DNA of 11,285 nucleotides from PVC group bacterium (lineage in GTDB: Bacteria > Verrucomicrobiota > Kiritimatiellia > CAIKKV01 > PXCX01). The translations under genes and the position numbers were made by a program. The notes below the pieces were generated by a model. The model was given only the letters and a program-made list of their open reading frames with translations, ran no database searches and was not told the DNA's origin. Numbering within the stretch: the stretch's first letter is position 1; each line of letters opens with the position of its first letter. This document shows, one piece after another, positions 6,216 to 11,285 of the stretch. Location of the stretch: the NCBI GenBank assembly GCA_003567575.1, contig PWZG01000300.1, forward strand, positions 1 through 11,285, in the 5' to 3' direction.

Positions 6216-7874
6216 TTATTCCTCGGATTCCGTGTCATCACGCGCCTCCTCCGCATCGTCGCGACGTCGCAAAATACGCAAAGTCGTGTGCGCCTGACCA
6301 AAACCGGATATTTCATCATGCAATTCATACCTTTCGAGCAACGCCTGCCACAACAACGCTTGCTCTTCCTCCGGCAACTCGACGATCGCGGGCGCCGCGA
6401 TCGCCAGTCCGTAACCGCTGAAGGCAGCAACCGACGCGTCACCGCGACGCAGCAGATCAACCAATATTTCGCGGTTCGTCACATGCAAAAGTCGCGCACG
6501 CTCGGTCGGCATATCAGGAAAATAGGAAAATGGCCCGAGTGTCAAGGCGTCCGGTATCCGCAATCCGGTTTCAACCGCCAGATATGCATCATGGGTCAGC
6601 AGCTTTCCGTTGGACCGGTCATAAATTTCTTTCACCCGTTCCGCGGCAATCTGTAACGTGCGTAAGTCCGAGCGCGGCTTGAAATTCCACCAGATCCGAT
6701 CGCGACCACTGACGAACCATTCCTGATTGATCGGCGATGAAATCGATGCCATAACCGCAGCTCCCAGCAAAATCAGAGCAGCCGGTCGCAGACGGCGCAT
6801 GGGATCGGAGGATGAATCGGCCTGAAACCGCACAAATGCCGCGACCAACAACGCGCATAGCGGCGCATAGATCACCACCTGATAATCGTCATACGGAAAA
6901 GGTGACGCGAAATGAATCAATGTTACCACCGCCAGGGCGGCTCCGGCAGCCCGGCGCAGCAAAGCCGGCACCGGCCCGGCCACCGTGACGGCGGCAGACA
7001 ACCTGCCGTAGCAGATCCGCAGCACCAGCAGAACCAGACAAAGCAGAGCTGCCACGTAATATCCCTGGAATACGCGCGAAACAAAACCTGCCTTTAGCGC
7101 AAGCGCTTCCACAAGGTTGCCGGGAGAACGTCCGGTATGATATTCGACCATTCCGAACCAAAACCCGTCCAGCGCTATCACGGCAAATGTACCAAAAACC
7201 AGTAAACCCGCGAGCACACCGCTCAAACCGAACCAGCACCATGCCCGGGGCCACTCTTTCCGCAACTGCCACAACGCCAAAAACATAATCGGCCCGACGA
7301 CCACCAACGAGATCCGGGTTCCGGCCGCCAGCACAAAGGCCATGGCCGCGGCCACCAACGCACCACGCGACGGGCGGTCACGATGCAAACACAAGAAATA
7401 AAAACCGGCGGTCAGGAAAAGACCGGCGAGCGCATATGTTTTTACGATCGTAGTAAAATAACTATGATAAACATTAACACTGATAAGCACCCAAGCCATG
7501 CATGCCGCAGGCCGGCGATACGGATGCTCCACCAGGCGTCCGGCCAGTGCCGCTCCGGTCAAGGCCGTCAACCAACCCAAGACGATCGTTGCCGCCCGCG
7601 CCGATGCCAGGCCCCATGAATTAATCAGCGGTGTCAGCGGCGCATACACCACCGGCATTACCGGCCCCTGCGTAAACGCAAAATCACGGTACGGCACGCC
7701 GCCGCCGTAAACATGGCGCGCAGCCAACAAGTACCAACCCTCGTCCTGGTTCAAAGGACCCAGCCATCCGTTCGCAAGACTTAAAAACAATGCGAAACCC
7801 GCGCCAACAGCGGCAAGGACGGCAAAGAAAGCACAATCACGACGCCAATAATTAATCATTCGCATGTTGTTCAC
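6216..7874 (-). CDS. GT-C membrane glycosyltransferase (ArnT/PMT_2, GT39-like)
   Basis: A polytopic inner-membrane protein of up to 552 residues. After the first membrane segment (about 15-33) comes LNQDEGWYLLAARHVYGG, whose Asp44-Glu45 pair fits the acidic motif in the first periplasmic loop of GT-C enzymes. FAFTQGPVMPVVYAPL and RAATIVLGWLTALTGAAL follow as in ArnT/PMT_2 proteins. About ten hydrophobic segments extend to about residue 380; the last 160 or so residues form a soluble C-terminal domain. Such enzymes transfer a sugar from a polyprenyl-phosphate donor to lipid A, glycans or proteins on the periplasmic side. The open frame begins with GTG at 7872-7874; ATG codons at 7863-7865 and 7857-7859 are alternatives, and none has a clear Shine-Dalgarno sequence. 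The promoter is not obvious; a weak TTGCAA-17-TCTGCT is the best I find. Confidence 0.82.
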   Translation of the reverse strand: MNNMRMINYWRRDCAFFAVLAAVGAGFALFLSLANGWLGPLNQDEGWYLLAARHVYGGGVPYRDFAFTQGPVMPVVYAPLTPLINSWGLASARAATIVLGWLTALTGAALAGRLVEHPYRRPAACMAWVLISVNVYHSYFTTIVKTYALAGLFLTAGFYFLCLHRDRPSRGALVAAAMAFVLAAGTRISLVVVGPIMFLALWQLRKEWPRAWCWFGLSGVLAGLLVFGTFAVIALDGFWFGMVEYHTGRSPGNLVEALALKAGFVSRVFQGYYVAALLCLVLLVLRICYGRLSAAVTVAGPVPALLRRAAGAALAVVTLIHFASPFPYDDYQVVIYAPLCALLVAAFVRFQADSSSDPMRRLRPAALILLGAAVMASISSPINQEWFVSGRDRIWWNFKPRSDLRTLQIAAERVKEIYDRSNGKLLTHDAYLAVETGLRIPDALTLGPFSYFPDMPTERARLLHVTNREILVDLLRRGDASVAAFSGYGLAIAAPAIVELPEEEQALLWQALLERYELHDEISGFGQAHTTLRILRRRDDAEEARDDTESEE

Positions 7875-7927
7875 GGAATCAGCAGACCAAAATTCGCGGC
7901 TACTTGCAAGCCATTTTTTTCAGAGTA

Positions 7928-7957
7928 TTGACAACGGCAAACGTTACGAGCTATAAT
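7928..7957 (+). promoter_or_regulatory. Full-consensus sigma-70 promoter of the DUF4159 cluster
   Basis: TTGACA (7928-7933) and TATAAT (7952-7957) match consensus at all 12 positions, with an 18-base spacer. The transcript would start near 7964-7966 and carry a leader of about 95 bases before the first gene. It lies in the divergent region shared with the glycosyltransferase gene. Confidence 0.8.
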
Positions 7958-7968
7958 TACAGTAATTA
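7954..7968. promoter_or_regulatory. Perfect 15-base palindrome over the -10 box and start site
   Basis: TAATTAC-A-GTAATTA has perfect 7-base arms around one base. It overlaps the -10 hexamer and reaches the expected transcription start, the classic place for a repressor site. The protein that would bind it is not identifiable in this window. Confidence 0.55.
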
Positions 7969-7991
7969 ATGGATGGATGGTGTCGTTTGTA

Positions 7992-8037
7992 TGGAACTGG
8001 CAGTTTTATAACGTTTCCCGCAATCTGACGGGTTCCA
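7992..8037 (+). promoter_or_regulatory. Possible stem-loop in the leader of the DUF4159 cluster
   Basis: TGGAAC (7992-7997) pairs perfectly with GTTCCA (8032-8037), and CCG (8018-8020) pairs with CGG (8029-8031) inside it. The structure would end 10 bases before the Shine-Dalgarno sequence AGGGAG (8048-8053). It does not match any riboswitch class I know, and short stems like this can arise by chance. Confidence 0.25.
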
Positions 8038-8059
8038 GCCCATAATCAGGGAGATTACA

Positions 8060-8545
8060 ATGCATGATAAGCGCCTGCTGACAATAACATACTTGCTTTT
8101 GGCGATGTTTCTGCTGCCCGCCGGCGCCCGGGCGCAAGGTTACCAAAACGGCAACCGACTGGCGCTCGACTACACACGGTCTGATGAAGCCGGCAGAACG
8201 AGGTTGCGTGAATCGCGCGCCGGAGCGGTTCATACGTTTCGCTATCTTGAAGTCATGGAGATCGAAATGGACGATCCCGAGCGACCGCGTAGAATCAATA
8301 TTGTAACGGTCGAACCCAGTTCCGACATGGAAGTGCAAATGATTGTAACGCAAAGGAATTCACTGCAATTAGCCGAAACCTTGAATATAGGCGATCATGT
8401 AGCGGCTGACGGACGGATTGTCGACTTGAGCGTACGAACCGAAAACCGTATGGTACTGCAGCCGGTCCGCCTCAATTTCAAGGACCGAGCGACGCCAAAA
8501 CACGGTCCTGAATTGCTGCGCGAAGTAGATCCCAACGCATGGTAA
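8060..8545 (+). CDS. Small secreted protein, function unknown
   Basis: A 161-residue protein I do not recognise, first gene of the cluster. Residues 1-25 are a standard signal peptide (MHDKRLLTITYLLLAMFLL, cut after AGARA), so the product is periplasmic or released. The mature protein has no further membrane segment and no cysteine. It is rich in charged residues and beta-prone strands (RRINIVTVEPS, MEVQMIVTQ, ENRMVLQPVRLNFK). This pattern suggests a small beta-rich domain, but no catalytic motif is visible. AGGGAG six bases ahead of the ATG fixes the start. A strong hairpin follows the gene, so its mRNA may be made in excess over the genes downstream. Confidence 0.72.
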   Translation: MHDKRLLTITYLLLAMFLLPAGARAQGYQNGNRLALDYTRSDEAGRTRLRESRAGAVHTFRYLEVMEIEMDDPERPRRINIVTVEPSSDMEVQMIVTQRNSLQLAETLNIGDHVAADGRIVDLSVRTENRMVLQPVRLNFKDRATPKHGPELLREVDPNAW

Positions 8546-8597
8546 CCGAAATAAAATAAAAAAAAGTTGACTTTTGCGAAGAAGAAGGTTTCGTAAT

Positions 8598-8630
8598 CCG
8601 CAGCCTCCTCCGCGGGAGGCTGCGGTTGTT
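8598..8630 (+). terminator. Strong hairpin with short T-rich tail (terminator or attenuator)
   Basis: CCGCAGCCTCC (8598-8608) and GGAGGCTGCGG (8615-8625) form a perfect 11-base-pair stem with a 6-base loop, followed by TTGTTTG. It lies 52 bases after the stop of the small secreted protein gene and 40 bases before the DUF4159 gene. The T-run is interrupted, so read-through is likely; no clear second promoter lies between the hairpin and the DUF4159 gene. Confidence 0.6.
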
Positions 8631-8669
8631 TGCGGGGGTATTGCCGAACGGCCGAGAGGATGGAATTTC

Positions 8670-9827
8670 ATGAAATACTGGTATCGTGTCCAGATTATAG
8701 CATTAGTTTTTTTATGGACGGCCATTACTCTCGCGCAAGCGCAAACATCGGGGCGGAACCGGGAAAGGGTGCGTGAATACTTATTGAACGGCGGCATGCT
8801 GATTCTTAATACCGGCATGGGATCCAAGCCTTTTTTCGATTCGGCGCGGGAAGAGCTTAACGAACTGTTTCCTGAAATCCCGGTTCAAAGGTTGGCGCCG
8901 GATCATCCGATCTTTCATTCCTACTACAATCTTGAGACAGTTGAATACCGTCGCGGCGTACGCGAGGCGGGTTACACGAGCGATGCCCCGTGGTTCGAAG
9001 GCATCACGATTAATTGTCGCACGGTAGCCGTCGTTTCACGCTGGTGTATGGCCAGTGGTTGGGACGAATTGGAAGACGAAGACATCATGGGTTATTCGAT
9101 CGATTCGGCCAAACAACTGGGTGTTAACTTGATGTCCTATGCGACAGCCCAGCGTGCTTGGGCGAAAAACGCGGTTCAGGCTATGCAATTTGTGGACGAA
9201 GACCCGCATGCCACCGGGAAAATGTTTCTTTCACAGATCGTTTATGACGGGGAATGGCGGACGCGTCACGCCGGTATTTCTGTTCTGTTGCAACAATTTA
9301 ATCAGAAAACAGAGATACCGGTTCAATTTTCCCTGCGCGAAAAACGGTTTTCGGATCCCGACATTTTTGATTCGCCGATGCTCTACATTACCGGGCATGA
9401 GAATTTCGTGCTTAGCGACGCGGAAATTGCCGGCTTGCGCGAATATATCAGAAGCGGCGGTTTCGTTTTCGCGGAAGCCTGCTGCGGGCGTCGCGGTTTC
9501 GCCCAAGCATTCGAACGAGAGCTTCGTAGAGCAATGCCGGAACATGAGTTATCCCGTATTCCTGAACATTCACCCATTTTCCAATTGCCGAATCAACTTG
9601 AACAGATCGGCGTAACACCCGCCCTGTCGGCACACATGAACAATCAATCCACGATCTCACCGCATTTGCGCGGCATTGAAATCGACGGCAATTATGCCGT
9701 TATCCTGAGCCCGTACGGATTGGCCGGCGGCTGGGAAATGTCGCAAAGTCCTTATGCCCACGGCTACGACGATCATGGTTCGTTGAGCCTGGGGGAAAAC
9801 ATTTTAATGTATGCGATCACTTATTGA
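8670..9827 (+). CDS. Secreted tandem DUF4159 protein, first domain truncated
   Basis: A 385-residue exported protein with two DUF4159 modules; the family is thought to have a class I glutamine-amidotransferase-like fold, and its role is unknown. Residues 1-25 are the signal peptide (MKYWYRVQIIALVFLW, cut after AQAQ). The first module begins abruptly in mid-domain at VREYLLNGGMLILNTGMG (34-51). It continues through DHPIFHSYYN and the conserved end-motif region GVNLMSYA. The second module (about 187-385) is whole: QIVYDGEW, LYITGHENFVLSDAE, LREYIRSGGFVFAEACCGR (Cys271-Cys272), HSPIF and finally NILMYAITY. The first module thus lacks its front part of roughly 80 residues, including the W-G and GH motifs. 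GAGAGGA 9 bases before the ATG fixes the start and shows that the missing part is not simply unannotated upstream. The gene overlaps the next by 17 bases. Confidence 0.85.
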   Translation: MKYWYRVQIIALVFLWTAITLAQAQTSGRNRERVREYLLNGGMLILNTGMGSKPFFDSAREELNELFPEIPVQRLAPDHPIFHSYYNLETVEYRRGVREAGYTSDAPWFEGITINCRTVAVVSRWCMASGWDELEDEDIMGYSIDSAKQLGVNLMSYATAQRAWAKNAVQAMQFVDEDPHATGKMFLSQIVYDGEWRTRHAGISVLLQQFNQKTEIPVQFSLREKRFSDPDIFDSPMLYITGHENFVLSDAEIAGLREYIRSGGFVFAEACCGRRGFAQAFERELRRAMPEHELSRIPEHSPIFQLPNQLEQIGVTPALSAHMNNQSTISPHLRGIEIDGNYAVILSPYGLAGGWEMSQSPYAHGYDDHGSLSLGENILMYAITY

Positions 9828-10680
9828 CCGTTTTTCAAGTCCGTTGGCTGTCCGCTCCGGAACAATCGCCTTACTGTTTGCGATTGTAGCTCTGTTTCTT
9901 TTAACCGGCAACCGAGTCGCGGCGGCGCCACGAGCGACGGAAGCAGAAGAAAATGTTCTGCGCCAACTTTGGCAACGCCATCAAACCAATACTACCGAGC
10001 ACGCGCACATTGCGGAAATCTGTGCCCGTATCGAGGCGCGCTATCCTGATTTCGCATTTCTCCCCATTGTCCGCTGCATTGCTGCCTGGCATTATTTACA
10101 GGAAGGTCGCATTGATGAATCCGCCAACCTTTGGTTGCGTATAGAGAACGATGCATCACGCGATCCCATGGGCCGGGCGGCGCTACGCATGGCGCGTACC
10201 TGGCTGACACGAATCGACCGCGAACATGTTCGCAAGGCGCTGCGCAAGGTGTACAGCGAAAACGTACGGTATCCAAGAAACCTGGAGCCGTTGCGCGAGA
10301 TGGATGCCAGGCAACAGCCGCCACTGGCAGATCGCTGGGGCGATCCGTGGCGCTATGAGTGGACACAATTCCGGTTCTTGAACGTGAGCGAAGGTCAGCA
10401 TTACCGTCTAGAAAGCACCAACATACGTACCACGTCTGACCTTCACGAGGCATTGAACATCGGTTATGGCGACGGTTTGACGCTTCGTCCGGTGCGTCTG
10501 CTTGGTTTCGCAAGCGATCGTCAGACACTGGAATTCACGACAACGACAACGCCGGCCGAGTCCGTTACCCTCGCGCAAGGCGCATCATATCAAGGGCAAT
10601 CGCTCGTATACGTCGGCGCGCAAATCGTCATTCTGGCCGACACCGATCATTGGGGAATTTTCAGCAGGCCAAATCCTTAA
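9811..10680 (+). CDS. Secreted helical-repeat protein with GspG-like and GspC/PilP-like regions
   Basis: A 289-residue exported protein. The hydrophobic stretch 16-39 (SGTIALLFAIVALFLL, then VAAA) is a signal peptide or N-terminal anchor. Residues 45-135 are helical and TPR-like (ARIEARYPDF, AAWHYLQEGRIDESANLW). Residues 143-201 carry the pattern YP-NLE-L, PPLADRWGDPWRYEW, HYRLES. This is close to the end of type II secretion major pseudopilins (DxWGxPYxY, yxLxSxG). Residues 224-280 look like a GspC or PilP homology region (LLGFASDRQTLEF, VTLAQGASYQGQSLVYVG, IVILAD). These likenesses are read by eye and not verified. The start overlaps the end of the DUF4159 gene by 17 bases and has only a weak, distant Shine-Dalgarno sequence, so translational coupling is likely. 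Confidence 0.72.
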   Translation: MRSLIDRFSSPLAVRSGTIALLFAIVALFLLTGNRVAAAPRATEAEENVLRQLWQRHQTNTTEHAHIAEICARIEARYPDFAFLPIVRCIAAWHYLQEGRIDESANLWLRIENDASRDPMGRAALRMARTWLTRIDREHVRKALRKVYSENVRYPRNLEPLREMDARQQPPLADRWGDPWRYEWTQFRFLNVSEGQHYRLESTNIRTTSDLHEALNIGYGDGLTLRPVRLLGFASDRQTLEFTTTTTPAESVTLAQGASYQGQSLVYVGAQIVILADTDHWGIFSRPNP

Positions 10681-10709
10681 GCAAGATTAGAAAATCAAGG
10701 AGTTAGCGC

Positions 10710-11162
10710 GTGGCGACAAGCAAACTGGTATCCGTTGAGCGGATCCGTCTGAAAAAACGGATTCGCGAAGATTTGGGTGATTTGGAAACCTTGAAAAGCA
10801 GCATCAGTGAGTACGGTTTATTCAATCCTGTTCTGGTGGACAGTGAGTATAACCTGATTGCCGGCGAACGGCGATTGCGCGCAGCGCAGGAACTTGGCTG
10901 GACACAAATCGAAGTGAGGGTCCTTGACCGGCTCGACGGGGTAGCATTGCTCGATGCGGAAGTTCACGAGAATCTTTTGCGCAAGGATTTTACCGAAAAG
11001 GAAATCGCCAAGAGTATCGAAGAGAAGAAAAGGCTGCTTCATCCTCCGTGGCATGTCCGCATACGCAACTGGTTCGCGCGGCTGAAACAGCGTCTTTTTT
11101 CGAAACGCACGCCATTACGTACCGCACAACCACGGTCCGCATCGCCCAAGAAGTCCGATTAA
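10710..11162 (+). CDS. Short ParB-like N-terminal domain protein with basic amphipathic tail
   Basis: A 150-residue protein. Residues 5-105 are a ParB/Spo0J/Noc-type N-terminal domain, which in ParB and Noc binds CTP. LVSVERIRLKKRIR opens it, SISEYGLFNPVLVD follows, then box NLIAGERRLRAAQELGW (48-64) and ENLLRKDFTEKEIA (87-100). The helix-turn-helix and dimer domains of true ParB (about 280-300 residues) are absent. After about 110 comes PPWHVRIRNWFARLKQRLF, whose W114, I118, W121, F122, L125 and L129 would line one face of a helix with Arg and Lys on the other. A Pro/Ser/Lys-rich end follows. The start is GTG, fixed by AAGGAG 7 bases ahead. It lies 29 bases after the preceding gene and is probably in the same operon. 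It could be a shortened partition protein, a Noc-like membrane-bound switch or an unrelated regulator. Confidence 0.82.
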   Translation: MATSKLVSVERIRLKKRIREDLGDLETLKSSISEYGLFNPVLVDSEYNLIAGERRLRAAQELGWTQIEVRVLDRLDGVALLDAEVHENLLRKDFTEKEIAKSIEEKKRLLHPPWHVRIRNWFARLKQRLFSKRTPLRTAQPRSASPKKSD

Positions 11163-11164
11163 TT

Positions 11165-11285
11165 GCTTCGCCAACCCTCACCCCCTGCCTGCGCCAAGCG
11201 TGGCGCGGCAGGCAGGCGGCCCTCTCCCAGAGGGAGAGGGAGATCACGCGAGTGAACGGCTAACGGTTTTCTTGTTTTTCATGCC
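11165..11285. repeat. CCCTCTCCC hairpin repeat, copy 2, with an inserted GC-rich palindrome
   Basis: It starts 2 bases after the stop codon of the ParB-like gene with the same GCTTCGCCAACCCTCACC (11165-11182) as copy 1. It then has an extra palindrome: CCTGCCTGCGCCA (11184-11196) pairs with TGGCGCGGCAGGCAGG (11201-11216) apart from a 3-base bulge. The shared hairpin CCCTCTCCC-AGA-GGGAGAGGG follows (11220-11240), then GATC and a T-rich tail (TTTTCTTGTTTTTCATGCC at the window end) that resembles the tail of copy 1. It probably ends transcription of the cluster. Confidence 0.78.

Noticed and set aside
5924..6656. + strand open frames opposite the glycosyltransferase and the small exported protein
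   Set aside because: They have no recognisable motifs or ribosome binding sites and lie opposite frames with signal peptide or membrane patterns.
8567..8597. Possible second promoter (TTGACT at 8567) ahead of the DUF4159 gene
   Set aside because: No acceptable -10 box lies 16-18 bases downstream; the best, CGTAAT, needs a 19-base spacer.
8574..8669. Longer start (TTG at 8574) for the tandem DUF4159 protein
   Set aside because: It would run through the terminator-like hairpin and put 32 residues ahead of a complete signal peptide; the ATG at 8670 has a good ribosome binding site.
9992..10528. A 178-codon - strand open frame opposite the secreted helical protein
   Set aside because: The + strand frame has a signal peptide, overlaps its upstream neighbour like an operon gene and shows family-like motifs; the - frame shows none.

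Overview
The window reads as chromosomal DNA of a Gram-negative bacterium. Several features point to the Planctomycetes-Verrucomicrobia-Lentisphaerae-Kiritimatiellota side of the tree or a similar deep lineage: DUF4159 proteins, an intergenic palindrome whose spurious reading contains 'GEAPAEP', and another intergenic repeat family that spells spurious 'YPNTQ/KYPS' peptides. This placement is an inference from recalled patterns; no database was searched.

Left part (1-2810). The window opens inside the 3' end of a histidinol-phosphate aminotransferase gene (hisC, + strand). It converges, with an 8-base gap, on an orphan PTS EIIA (fructose/Ntr type) gene on the - strand. Upstream of the EIIA gene lies about 640 bases without a gene (806-1445). 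This stretch holds a likely promoter, a large imperfect palindrome and an inverted array of short repeats. Beyond it is an FGGY-family sugar kinase, also on the - strand, with its own strong promoter; a perfect 7-8-7 inverted repeat overlaps its -10 box.

Middle (2811-7874). A complete NtrC-type sigma-54 response regulator (+ strand) runs divergently from the kinase and may be leaderless. It ends at a CCCTCTCCC/GGGAGAGGG repeat and converges on an acyl-CoA dehydrogenase (- strand) that has a near-consensus promoter. Further right are two - strand genes read as one unit: a GT-C (ArnT/PMT-like) membrane glycosyltransferase, then a small exported protein with a hydrophobic C-terminal tail.

Right part (7875-11285). 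A + strand cluster starts from a promoter with both consensus hexamers (TTGACA, TATAAT). A perfect 15-base palindrome sits over its -10 box and expected start site. The cluster encodes a small secreted protein, a hairpin that may attenuate transcription, and a secreted tandem DUF4159 protein whose first domain lacks its front half. Next come a secreted helical/GspG-like/GspC-like protein (overlapping by 17 bases) and a short ParB-domain protein with a basic amphipathic tail in place of the usual DNA-binding domain. The cluster ends at a second copy of the CCCTCTCCC repeat. This four-gene set is the best candidate here for an undescribed system: three exported envelope proteins co-transcribed with a cytoplasmic ParB-like nucleotide switch. 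Its function cannot be read from the sequence.
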